Assembly: GCA_016931295.1 (NCBI GenBank)
Contig: JAFGEZ010000037.1
Location: forward strand, 1-53,360
DNA length: 53,360 nucleotides
From: Candidatus Krumholzibacteriota bacterium
Lineage (GTDB): Bacteria > Krumholzibacteriota > Krumholzibacteriia > Krumholzibacteriales > Krumholzibacteriaceae
Direction of reading: 5' to 3'
This document shows, piece after piece, positions 6,647 to 16,000 of this stretch; positions within the stretch are counted from its first letter, which is position 1; each line of letters starts with the position of its first letter. The notes beneath the pieces were generated by a model that was not told the DNA's origin, ran no database searches, and worked only from the letters and a program-made list of their open reading frames with translations. The position numbers and the translations under genes were made by a program.

Positions 6647-9469
6647 GTGCACCGCACCCGACGACCGCCCGCGGCCGCGCTCATCGCGCTCCTCCTGGCG
6701 GGCACGGCTGCGGCCGCGCCGGTCCACACGACCTACCTCTGGCACATGCACCAGCCGATCTACTGGCCCGACCGCTCCGCGTGGACGCCCGCGCGCTACG
6801 AGACGGCCTACGAGACGATCACGCTCGGCCACTCGGAGAACGACGTCTTCTCGATCTTCGACAAGGACGACCGCGTCCACGACTACCAGGACTACCCGCG
6901 GACGGCCGTCTCCTCGATCCTCGACCTTCCCGACGCCGGGGCCCAGGTCTCCTTCGCCGCCGCCCTCGCCGAGAACGTCGGCAGCCTCGCCGCCGCCGGC
7001 TGGAACGGCGGGCGATACGCCCCCGCGTGGTACGCCCCCTACCGCGAGGCCCGCTCCTGGACGACATCGGGCGGCCGGCCGCGTCTCGAACCGGTCATCG
7101 TCGCCGCCCACCACCCGATCGCCCCGCTCATGGACGAGCGGGCCCTCGCGATGGAGCTCGCCGTGGCGAAGGCCGCCTACGCCGCGGCCTGGGGCGACTC
7201 GGCATATTCGCTCGGTTTCTTCCCCGCCGAGATGTGCTTCTCCGAGCGGATGATCCCCGCGCTCGTTGCGGCGGGGATCGAGTGGACGATCGTCGCCGAC
7301 ATCCACCTCTCGCGCGCCTGCGCCGACTACCCCTGGCAGGCGAACGAGGACAACTGCGACCCGCCGAACCCCGCCGACCGAATCAACCCCGCTCGGGGGT
7401 ACTACGAGTCGATCTCGATCAGCCGGGGCGTCACGGTGAAGACGCCGCCCCCCTGGGGCTTCCGCCCCCACCGGGCCCGGTGGGTCGACCCGGAGACGGG
7501 CGCCGCCGCCGAGATCGTCGTCGTCCCGGCGGCGAACGCGATGAGCTGGAACGAGGGCTACGGCCTCTACGGCACCGGCGAGGTCGACGCGATCGCCCCG
7601 TACAACGACCCGTCGCACCCGATGCTCGTCCTCTTCGCCCACGACGGCGACAACGCGTGGTCGGGCGGGTACTCCTACTACAACGAGAACGTCACCGGCT
7701 TCAGCCACGCCGCCGCGGCGAAGGGCTACGAGCCGACGACCGTCGCCGAGTACCTCGCCGACCATCCGCCGGCAACCGGCGACTACGTCCACGTGGAGGA
7801 CGGCGGCTGGGTCAACGCCGACGGCGACTTCGGCTCGCCGCAGTTCATCAACTGGAACTGGCCCCTCTTCGACGCCGCGGGCGTCTTCGACATCCCCGGC
7901 GGCTGGGCAGAGGACGAGCGCAACTGGGCCGTGCTGACCGCCGCGCAGAACCGCGTGGAGACGGCCGAGGCCCTCGCCGGCGCGGCGCCCGATCCGGCGC
8001 GCGTGTGGAATCCGGCCGCGCCGGGGGCCACCGACGTCGAGAAGGCGTGGCACCACCTCCTCTCCGGCTACGAGAGCGGCTACATGTACTACGGCACCTC
8101 CCTCGACATGGAGATCAAGGCCACCCTCGCCGCGAACGCCGCGCTCCTCTACGCCGAACCGATCATCGCCGCCGCCGGCGAGGCCGACCCGGTTTCCCCG
8201 ACGATCTGGCTGCCGCAGCGCCTCCCGTGGAACCCCGGCGGCCGCGGGGGCGGCTCGCTCTGGGGCTACCCCGGCGGCGACGGCGCCCCGATGCCGAGCG
8301 ACTTCCACGTGTGGACCTTCGTCCACGACGTCTCGGGGCTCGCCCGCGTCGACCTCCGCTACCGGATCGACGTGGACGGCGAGAACCCGATGACGAGCGA
8401 CCAGAACGAGACCTTCGCCGGCGGGCCGGAAGTGGGATCGTGGCAGACGCTGCCGATGAACCGCCGCGTCTTCCCCGCGGAAAACGTGCACAACGACCCC
8501 TCGATAGACTTCACGGTGATGCCGGACCGGATCGCCGACCAGTACTGGGCCGAGATGACCGGCTTCGACGAGGTCCTCATCGACTACTTCGTCGAGGCGG
8601 AGGACTCCTCGGGAAACGTCGAGCGATCGCCGATCCAGCACGTGTGGGTCGGTGTCGCCGTCGCCGAGCCCGACCACGTCATCGACGGCGACCTCGACGG
8701 CGGCGCGGTCCTCGCGGCGGAGAACAACGAAATCCATCTCTACGCCGACTGGGACGGCGAGTTCCTCTACGTGGCGATGGAGGGGGTCGGCGCCGACCTC
8801 CTCGGCGACCACTTCGTCCTCGTGGGCACCGCCCTCGCCCCGCCCGTTTCGGCGCCCTGGGCGAAGAGCGGCACGGTGGCCGGCCGCATGCTCTTTCTCG
8901 CGGGCGAGGACGACAACAACTGGTGCGGATGGTTCGACGCCGGCGAGTCGGTCCTCTCGGGGAGCGTCGCCTGCGCCTCGGCCAGCTGGCTCGAGGGGAC
9001 GGTGCGCCTCGCCGACCGGCTCGGCGAACCCCTGCCCGACGGCGTCTGGCTCGCCGCGGTCGCCTACGCCACACCGGACGGCGGCCCCCTCGCCGCGCAG
9101 GCGCCGGCGGGAAACGCAGACGGCGACGTCGACGCCGCCGAGTACGTGTGGCTGCCCCTCTCGGTGACGGCCGCCGACCCGGCGCTGCCGGCCGCGCCGA
9201 CGCTCGCGCCCCCCTGGCCCAACCCCTTCAACGGAAGCGCGCGGATCGCGTTCACCCTGCCCCGCGGCGGGCGGATCGAGGTGGCGATCCACGACGCGCT
9301 CGGCCGAGCAATCCGCCGCCTCGCCGGCGGGTTCCGCGGGGCCGGGCGCCACGAGATCGCCTGGGACGGACGGGACGAAGCGGGCCGCCGCGCCGCCGCC
9401 GGCGTCTACTTCGTGAGGCTCTCGGGGGGCGGGGCCCGGCTGAGCCGGAAGATCGTCGTCGTCAGGTAA
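6647..9469 (+). CDS. Secreted GH57 glycoside hydrolase with C-terminal FlgD-like sorting domain, 940 aa
   Basis: Retaining alpha-glucan-active enzyme family (amylases, amylopullulanases, branching enzymes). A signal peptide (about 1-24, ending GTAAAA) is followed at once by the GH57 region-1 motif WHMHQP (about 31-36). Region 3, FFPAEMCFSE near residue 194, carries the presumed nucleophile Glu. Region 4, LFAHDGDNAWSGG near 334, carries the presumed acid Asp. The middle part resembles glucodextranase-type beta modules. The last about 90 residues (PWPNPFNGSARIAF ... KIVVVR) are a FlgD Ig-like sorting domain as in type-IX-style secreted proteins. GTG 6647 is chosen because AGCGAGGA lies 5 nt upstream and the signal peptide begins there; an ATG 99 nt upstream adds a charged, non-signal tail. 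Substrate is likely starch or glycogen from context. Confidence 0.82.
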   Translation: MHRTRRPPAAALIALLLAGTAAAAPVHTTYLWHMHQPIYWPDRSAWTPARYETAYETITLGHSENDVFSIFDKDDRVHDYQDYPRTAVSSILDLPDAGAQVSFAAALAENVGSLAAAGWNGGRYAPAWYAPYREARSWTTSGGRPRLEPVIVAAHHPIAPLMDERALAMELAVAKAAYAAAWGDSAYSLGFFPAEMCFSERMIPALVAAGIEWTIVADIHLSRACADYPWQANEDNCDPPNPADRINPARGYYESISISRGVTVKTPPPWGFRPHRARWVDPETGAAAEIVVVPAANAMSWNEGYGLYGTGEVDAIAPYNDPSHPMLVLFAHDGDNAWSGGYSYYNENVTGFSHAAAAKGYEPTTVAEYLADHPPATGDYVHVEDGGWVNADGDFGSPQFINWNWPLFDAAGVFDIPGGWAEDERNWAVLTAAQNRVETAEALAGAAPDPARVWNPAAPGATDVEKAWHHLLSGYESGYMYYGTSLDMEIKATLAANAALLYAEPIIAAAGEADPVSPTIWLPQRLPWNPGGRGGGSLWGYPGGDGAPMPSDFHVWTFVHDVSGLARVDLRYRIDVDGENPMTSDQNETFAGGPEVGSWQTLPMNRRVFPAENVHNDPSIDFTVMPDRIADQYWAEMTGFDEVLIDYFVEAEDSSGNVERSPIQHVWVGVAVAEPDHVIDGDLDGGAVLAAENNEIHLYADWDGEFLYVAMEGVGADLLGDHFVLVGTALAPPVSAPWAKSGTVAGRMLFLAGEDDNNWCGWFDAGESVLSGSVACASASWLEGTVRLADRLGEPLPDGVWLAAVAYATPDGGPLAAQAPAGNADGDVDAAEYVWLPLSVTAADPALPAAPTLAPPWPNPFNGSARIAFTLPRGGRIEVAIHDALGRAIRRLAGGFRGAGRHEIAWDGRDEAGRRAAAGVYFVRLSGGGARLSRKIVVVR

Positions 9470-9524
9470 GACGAACGGGATCGCGAGGCCGCGAGCGGCC
9501 GCCGCGAGGAAGGACGGCTCCGAC

Positions 9525-10424
9525 ATGGACGGCATGGCCCTCGTCATCATCAACCCCGCCGCCGGCGCGGGCAACGTCGCCGCGGTATGCCGCGCCGTCG
9601 AGACGCGCTTCGCGGCCGCGGGCATCCCCGTCGACCTGCGCCTCACCCGCCACGGCGAACGGATCGACGAGACCGTCGCCCGGCTGATCGGGAACGATAC
9701 GACCCTCGTCGTGGCCGCCGGCGGCGACGGGACGGTCTCGGGCGCGGCGAACGCAGCGGCCGCGCGTGATATCCCCGTCGCGATCATCCCGACCGGCACG
9801 GGGAACCTGCTCGCCCGCGAGCTGCACATCCCCCTCGCCGTCGATGAGGCGGCCGCCCTCGCCGCCGAGCCCCCCGGCATCCGCCGGATCGACGCGATGC
9901 GGATCGACGGGCGCCTCTACCTTCTCAACGTCGGCGTGGGGATCACCTCCCTCACCGTCCGCGACACCCTCCCCGAGGCGAAGCATCTCATCGGCCGGGC
10001 CGCCTACGTCCTGACGGCCCTCGGCAAGCTCCTCGAGACGGAACCGGTCGACATCGACGTCACGGTCGACGAGGAGACCGTCCACGTCCTCTCTCCCGAG
10101 GTGACGATCTCGAACAGCGGGATGCTCGGCCGGATGATTTTCCCCGCCGGTCCGCCGGCCAGCATCGACGACGGACTCGTCGACGTCTCCTTCTTCGACA
10201 CGCCGACGATCCTCCACTACCCCGCGGCGGCGGTCGAGGCCCTCGCCGGCCGCTTCGAACGGTCCCACGCGCGCCTCGTCGGCGCCCGCCGGCGCGTCCG
10301 CATCGAGAGCGATCCCTCGCTCCCCGTCCAGGCCGACGGCGAGCTCGTCGGACGCACCCCCGTCGAGGTCGAGGTCCTCGCCGGCGCCGTCGGTATCGTC
10401 GCCCCCGCACCGCCGCGCACATAG
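9525..10424 (+). CDS. Diacylglycerol kinase-family lipid kinase (YegS/DagK-like), 299 aa
   Basis: Cytoplasmic kinase of the DAGK catalytic family, which phosphorylates diacylglycerol or related membrane lipids with ATP. Nucleotide-binding motifs are clear: NPAAG near residue 10, GGDGTV at 66-71 and PTGTGN at 89-94. The beta-sandwich C-terminal half, ending with QADGE and a hydrophobic strand, fits the family, as does the length. ATG 9525 follows GAGGAAGGA at 11 nt; ATG 9534 is a second possibility. It lies 55 nt after the GH57 stop on the same strand and may be co-transcribed. The exact substrate cannot be told from sequence. Confidence 0.82.
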   Translation: MDGMALVIINPAAGAGNVAAVCRAVETRFAAAGIPVDLRLTRHGERIDETVARLIGNDTTLVVAAGGDGTVSGAANAAAARDIPVAIIPTGTGNLLARELHIPLAVDEAAALAAEPPGIRRIDAMRIDGRLYLLNVGVGITSLTVRDTLPEAKHLIGRAAYVLTALGKLLETEPVDIDVTVDEETVHVLSPEVTISNSGMLGRMIFPAGPPASIDDGLVDVSFFDTPTILHYPAAAVEALAGRFERSHARLVGARRRVRIESDPSLPVQADGELVGRTPVEVEVLAGAVGIVAPAPPRT

Positions 10425-10475
10425 CGTCTTCGCCGTTCGCCGCCCCCGCCTCTTCCCTGGGAAACCCCAATCACC

Positions 10476-10516
10476 AAAAACGGCCCCTCCCCGGCATATG
10501 AACCGGGAAGGGGCCG
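10476..10516 (-). terminator. Rho-independent terminator of the three-gene glucan operon
   Basis: CGGCCCCTCCCCGG (10481-10494) and CCGGGAAGGGGCCG (10503-10516) form a 14-bp stem with one wobble and an 8-nt loop. On the minus strand it runs into TTTTT. On the plus strand no T run follows, so it serves the minus-strand operon. Confidence 0.85.
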
Positions 10517-10554
10517 CGCCGAGTCACCCGACCCTGCGGACTCGACAGGAAAGG

Positions 10555-12957
10555 CTACCGGAGCAGGATCATCTTCCTGCTCGCCGCGCGGTCGCCCACG
10601 AGCAGCTTGCAGAAGTAGACACCGCTCGCCAGCGCGTTGCCGCCGGCGTCGGTGCCGTCCCAGGCGACGCGCACCTCGCCCGCCTCGACGACGCCGTCGA
10701 GGAGGGTGCGCACGAGGCGCCCGTTGACGTCGTAGACGCGCAACATCGCCCGTCCCCGCTCCGGGGCGACGAAGAGGATCGTCGTCGTCGGGTTGAAGGG
10801 GTTGGGGAAGTTCTGTCGCAGCACGAAGGGCGCCTGCGGCTGGTCGTCGACGCTCACCACGCAGGTGTTGAAGTAGTCCAGCTCGAGGAGCTGCGGGTTG
10901 CCAACGGCGTCGAAGGCGTCGTCGACGAAGACGTACCGGTTCGCCTGCGTCGTGCACTCGTAGGCCGAGTTGAAGAGGTACTTGTACTCGACGTACTTCG
11001 CGTGCGAGTCGGGGAAGACGATCGAGAGCGAATATATCCCGTCCCCCGCCGCGGCGTCCGGGGCGACCCCGTCGTCGGCCATCGGGTTGATCGACGGGAC
11101 GCTCCAGTCGATCACCGGCGGCGCCGTGTTGCCCGGTCCGCCGTTGACGGCCACCGTGTCGCCCGCGCCCGGCTTCACCCAGCGGGTGTCGACGGTGAAG
11201 ACGACCTCGACGTCGCGGCCGATCGTCGAGCAGCGGTCGTAGTACTGCAGCGGCATCACGATCGGACCGAGCGTGCCGCCGACCGTGTCGTACGCGGCGT
11301 CGTTCAGCCACACCTCGCGGTCGTCCTCGCCGATGCACTCGTAGACGTCGTTGTAGAGGTACTTGTAGTTCACCGTCTTGAAGGAGAGCGCCGGGAACCG
11401 GACGGCGAGCGCGTAGATCCCGTCGCCGGCCGAGGCGTCCGGGGCGACTCCGTCATCGGCCATCCCGTTCACCGAGGGCACGTCGAAGGTGAGGGGCGCG
11501 ACGCTCCCGTTGATCGCGACCACGCTGTCGAGGCCGGGATCGTAGGTGTTGAGGTCGACGGTGAAGACGACGTCGATCGCCTTGTCGGTGTAGTCGGCCT
11601 CGTTGTAGTCGTCCCAGTACACGTCGATCGTGTCGTAGGCGCTCTCGTCGTTGACGATGTAGATGCGGTTGGGGATCGACTCGTAGATCGAGCACTGGTG
11701 GACGAACTTCCACTCGAGCGTCTTCATGGGTCCCGGCGAGGGGTACACGCACTCGCCGTCGAGCGAGAAGTAGGCGAGGAGCTCGTAGACGCCGCCGCCG
11801 GTGTCGCTCATGAACGCGTTGTCGCAGAGCGTCCAGGTGAGGGGCGCGATGCCGCCCTCCACGGTGAAGGTATCCACGCCGAAGGAGGTCTGGCCGAGGT
11901 GGAATCCCATCCGGCCGCGGAAGAGCAACCCCTTCACGAAGAAGCAGGCGACGTTCGTCGTGTCGTTGTCGACGACGACGTTGCCGTTCAGGTCCTCCAC
12001 GTCGACGGCCTTCACGCCGAAGTAATCAGCGTCGGGGGCGATCGGGGCGTCGAGGTAGAGCCGGACGCGGCTGGGGAAGACGCCGTCGCGGACGACCGAA
12101 TCGATCGAGGCGGTCGTGTTGACGAGCGACCAGTTCGACGCGTTCTCCGCCGTCGCCTCGTCGACCGGCTCGCTCCAATCCACGCGGATCACGTCGAGCG
12201 CGTCGCCGCCGGCGCCGGGCTCGGCCACGGCGAGCCCGGCGCGCGAGATCGTGGGCGGCTCGCTGTCGCCGGCCGCCTGGACGATGTACATGATCATCGA
12301 ATCGAGCTCGACGGGCGAACCGGCGTCCCAGGTGGTCCCGCCCGGGGTGCTGAGCTGGAGGTCGTCATTGGCCACGGCGTCGAGCGGGCCCTTCGACGAG
12401 CCGTCCTGCGTGGAGATGATCTCGATGTAGATCGTGTCGCCCGCCGAGATGCCGAGGTCGCTCAGGTTGAGGCCGAGCTCCTCGAAGCCGGTGTTGTTGA
12501 CCCAGCCGAGCGAGCTCGTGCCGCTGTAGAGGAGATCCCAGGAGGAGACGTTCCAGGTGCGCAGCTCCTGCCATGAGTTGTCCATGTTGCAGTAGCAGTG
12601 GTAGTCCGGCTTGTGCGGCGCGGTGTTCCAGGCGATCGCGTGTCCCCACGGATCGGTCGTGCCGCCGGCGCCGCCGGTGGAGATGGCGATGCCGACCTGG
12701 TTGCCGGTCCAGCCGTCCTTGTCGTACTGGAAGCCGATGTAGAGCTTGTTGACGTCGTTCGTGACGAAGACCGAATCGATGTCGATGGGCACGAGCTCGC
12801 AGTCGTACCCGTCGGCGTCGAGCAGGTTTTCGGCGAGAAAATCGTTCGAGCCGTCGACCGCGATCGTCTGCGGCGCCAGGCCGTGTATCGATCCCGCCAG
12901 CCCGACGAGCCCCACGAGGGCGATCGCGATCACAAGGGTTGCACGCGTGCGGTTCAT
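10555..12957 (-). CDS. Secreted non-catalytic protein with three starch-binding-like modules and FlgD-like sorting domain, 800 aa
   Basis: Signal peptide (about 1-26), then an N-terminal domain resembling glucodextranase/CBM9-type beta folds (TIAVDGSNDF ... LYIGFQYDKDG) and an Ig-like domain (about 230-330). Three related modules follow (about 342-430, 462-552, 580-677), the last two with VVFTVD, MADDGVAPDA(S/A)AGDGIY and YKYL(Y/F)N motifs. Each module ends in an aromatic/Arg strand (NRIYIV, REVWLN, NRYVFV) like the second glucan site of CBM20-type domains. From about 715 to the end, NFPNPFNPTTTILF ... SRKMILLR is a FlgD Ig-like sorting domain. No glycosidase motif is visible, so a role in binding or presenting alpha-glucan at the cell surface is inferred. 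ATG 12957 has AGGAGGAGG upstream. Last gene of the operon with the large GH57-like enzyme. Confidence 0.72.
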   Translation of the reverse strand: MNRTRATLVIAIALVGLVGLAGSIHGLAPQTIAVDGSNDFLAENLLDADGYDCELVPIDIDSVFVTNDVNKLYIGFQYDKDGWTGNQVGIAISTGGAGGTTDPWGHAIAWNTAPHKPDYHCYCNMDNSWQELRTWNVSSWDLLYSGTSSLGWVNNTGFEELGLNLSDLGISAGDTIYIEIISTQDGSSKGPLDAVANDDLQLSTPGGTTWDAGSPVELDSMIMYIVQAAGDSEPPTISRAGLAVAEPGAGGDALDVIRVDWSEPVDEATAENASNWSLVNTTASIDSVVRDGVFPSRVRLYLDAPIAPDADYFGVKAVDVEDLNGNVVVDNDTTNVACFFVKGLLFRGRMGFHLGQTSFGVDTFTVEGGIAPLTWTLCDNAFMSDTGGGVYELLAYFSLDGECVYPSPGPMKTLEWKFVHQCSIYESIPNRIYIVNDESAYDTIDVYWDDYNEADYTDKAIDVVFTVDLNTYDPGLDSVVAINGSVAPLTFDVPSVNGMADDGVAPDASAGDGIYALAVRFPALSFKTVNYKYLYNDVYECIGEDDREVWLNDAAYDTVGGTLGPIVMPLQYYDRCSTIGRDVEVVFTVDTRWVKPGAGDTVAVNGGPGNTAPPVIDWSVPSINPMADDGVAPDAAAGDGIYSLSIVFPDSHAKYVEYKYLFNSAYECTTQANRYVFVDDAFDAVGNPQLLELDYFNTCVVSVDDQPQAPFVLRQNFPNPFNPTTTILFVAPERGRAMLRVYDVNGRLVRTLLDGVVEAGEVRVAWDGTDAGGNALASGVYFCKLLVGDRAASRKMILLR

Positions 12958-13020
12958 CCGTCGCCTCCTCCTTTCGCCGGGAACGCCCCGGCGTGTCCAA
13001 CGAACGTTGCATCCCGGCTG

Positions 13021-13042
13021 GCGGCGGGGCGTTCCCCGCCGC
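13021..13042 (-). repeat. Intercistronic GC hairpin between two glucan-operon genes
   Basis: GCGGCGGGG (13021-13029) pairs perfectly with CCCCGCCGC (13034-13042) around a 4-nt loop, just after the GH57-like stop codon. No T run follows. It is more likely an mRNA-stabilising or partial attenuation element than a full terminator. Confidence 0.5.
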
Positions 13043-13047
13043 GTCGC

Positions 13048-16000
13048 CTACCTCAGGAGCGCCATCTTGCGCGTCCGGACGTACTCGCCCGCGACGAGCC
13101 TGTAGAAATAGATCCCCGACGAGACGCGCCGTCCCCCCTCGTTCCGGCCGTCCCAGGCCGCCTCGTACCGGCCCGGCAGGCGCCGGTCGGCGACGAGGGT
13201 CCGCACGAGCCGTCCGCGCACGTCGTAGACGGCGAGCGTCACCGGCACCGCGCCGGCCCGCCCGCTCCCCGCCCTGCCCGGCACCTCGAACCGGATCGTC
13301 GTCGCGGGGTTGAAGGGGTTCGGGTAGTTCTGCGCGAGGGCGCCGGCGAAGGCGGCCGGCGTGTCGTCCGATCCGGTGAGCGGGCCGCGGACATACACCC
13401 ACGAGCCCGGTTCGATCTCGTTGCCGGCGCACGAGACGTCCTTCACGTGGCTCACCGCCACCGAGTGGGCGTAGAGGACGGGCGAGGCGAGGGCGAGCTT
13501 GACCGTCGCGCCGTCGGGCTGGAGCGTCGCCGAGAGGACGGCGACGGTGTTCGACGGCACGTTCGTCTGGTAGACGGTGTAGTTCGACGCGACCTCCGCG
13601 CCCGCCTCCGCCACCTCCTCGTCGAAGAGGACGTCGACGAGGCTGTCCGAGAGGGCGTCGCGGTGAGCCGAGACGATCGACGGCCCCTCGACGTCCTCCG
13701 GGTCGGGGCTGCCGTCTCCGTCGGCGTCGACGACGATCGTGAAGGCGGCGTCGACGACGGGGAGCGCCGCCGAGGCGTTGCTCGGGGCGCTGTCGCCGCC
13801 GAGCACCCCGTCCGGTTCGGGATCCCAGCAGATCGAGGCGACGATCGAGATCGAGGCGTTCTCCGGCACGATCCCTTCCCCGAGGCCGTAGAGCAGGTTC
13901 CACGGCACGGCCAGCTCGCTCCCGCCGAGATCGCCGCGGTCGTGAACCGCATCGAAGGCGGTGACGACCGAATCGCTGAGATCGGTCGATGCGGTCGCCG
14001 TCTCCACGCGGAAGAAGGAGTCGCTGTCGTACTCCCCCTGGTGCTGGTAGCAGCCGTAGTAGTAGTCGGCGCGGAAGCCCGCGGCGGTGAAGACGGCCCC
14101 CCGCTCCCAGTGGTCGATCGCGGTGAGATCGGTCTCGCCCCCCGGGCCGCCCGGATCGGTGTCGATGTAGAGGACCCAGCTGTTTTCCGTGACGATCCCG
14201 TCGATCGCCACGTAGAGGTAGAGGGAATCCCACGACACGTAGAGCCCGTCGATCTCGTTGGCCGCCGTCCACTCCGAGTCGTTCGAATCGGCCACGGCCA
14301 GCTCGCACGCCCCCCACTCCGCCGGGTCGATATAGCCGTCGATCGTGATCGAGGTCTCGGCGCCGTACGCGACGGCGACGTCGTCCGCGTTCGTGAGCGC
14401 CGCGCCCCCGACGCCGTTCAGGTCGCTCGCCGCTCCGGCCGCCATCATCAGCTCGAGCGCGCCGGTGTCGAGCGCCTCGAGCGCGGCGGCGTCGGCCGCG
14501 GAGAGCTGGAGGGTGATGACGAATCCGTCGGTCGTCTCGACGACCGCCGTCAGGGCGGAGAGGGTCAGCTCGGCGAGGCCGTCGTCGTCGTCGTCGATCG
14601 AGACCCCCGTCGGATCGAAGCTCGCGTACCGGGTGACCTGGTTGAACTCGATCCGGAGCCTGTCCGTGCCGGGATAGTAGAGGGCGTCCGTGGCGCGGGG
14701 GCCGATCGTGTCGGCGAGGGCCGTGGCGAGCGCCCGGAGCTCGGCGATCTCGCCGTCGGGATCGGGAGCGCCCGTCTGGCCGACCCAGAGCAGGTACTCG
14801 AAGACCCCGCTCCCGTAGACCTCGTCGCCCTTCATGATGCGGGCCGAGAAGTCGAGGTTGTGTCCCGCCCCGCCCCCGCCGAGGACGAGGGCCGCCGTGG
14901 CGCCGGTGTTGGGATTGCGCTGCCCCATGTACGAGGCGTCCCCCGCCCATACGCGGTCCATCTCGGCGTTCCAGACGAGGTCGACGAGGCCGGGCGAGTA
15001 GCCGTTCTTGACGTACTGCGTGACGCCCCCCACCTCGTAGACGACGTCGAGGTACGGCAGCCCCTCGGCGAGGGTCACCGTCTTGACGAGACCGGCGTGG
15101 GTGAAGCGCACGGCCACGTCCGGCCCCGCGCCGTCGACGATCTCGATCCCGTAGACGTCGTGCTGGTAGTTCGGTCCGACGTCGCTGAAGCAGCCGACGT
15201 GGTTGACGTCGTTGTAGTCGGCCGAGGTCCCCGACCAGTAGGCGTTGTCGACGCCGACGATGGAGAAGCCGTAGCCCGCGCCCTTCGCGAAGACGTTCGT
15301 CGCCCGCGCGCCGATCGCCTCGAAGACGGCGAAGAGACGGTCGTTGTGGACGATCACCTCGTCGTAGCCGTCGTTGTCGATGTCGGAGAGGAAGGCGGCG
15401 GTCGTCGCGGCGTATTCGCCGTTCGCCCAGTGGGCCGCCTCGGCGTACATGCCGGTGTTCTTGATGTGCGAGGAGTAGTTCAGCTGCCAGCCGGAGATGT
15501 CGCCGCCGAGGCCGTCGTGCCAGCCCGTCTCGTGGAGGTTGGTCATGAGGCAGTACCAGCCGGCCTGCGAGATGTCGTTGTCGGGAGCGGCCATGAGGGC
15601 GTTGTACGCGTCGTTCCAGAGGGTGCCGAAGTTCTTGCAGTTCCCCCCGCGCCCCGGGTCGCAGTATCCCGAGCCGTCGCCGCCGTTGGCGTAGGGGACG
15701 TAGCCGGCCCAGTGCGTGTACCAGCCGTTGTCGCCGCCGCCGTAGCCGCCCGTGCCGCCGATCTCGTTGTACGTGCCGAAGGTGACGTTCATCGTCGTGC
15801 CGGTGAAATCGGGATTGGAGACGGCGTCGGCCACCTTCCACACGTGCAGCCAGGCGCTCTCCTCGGCGCACTTGCCGATGAACCAGTCGTAGGTCTCCTT
15901 CGCGTTCGGCGTGGCGCTCGCCCAGGAGCCCATCTCGGCGCACGCCTCCCAGTCCTCCGCGAAGAGGACGAAACGGTAGTCGCCGACGCCGGAGTTGGCG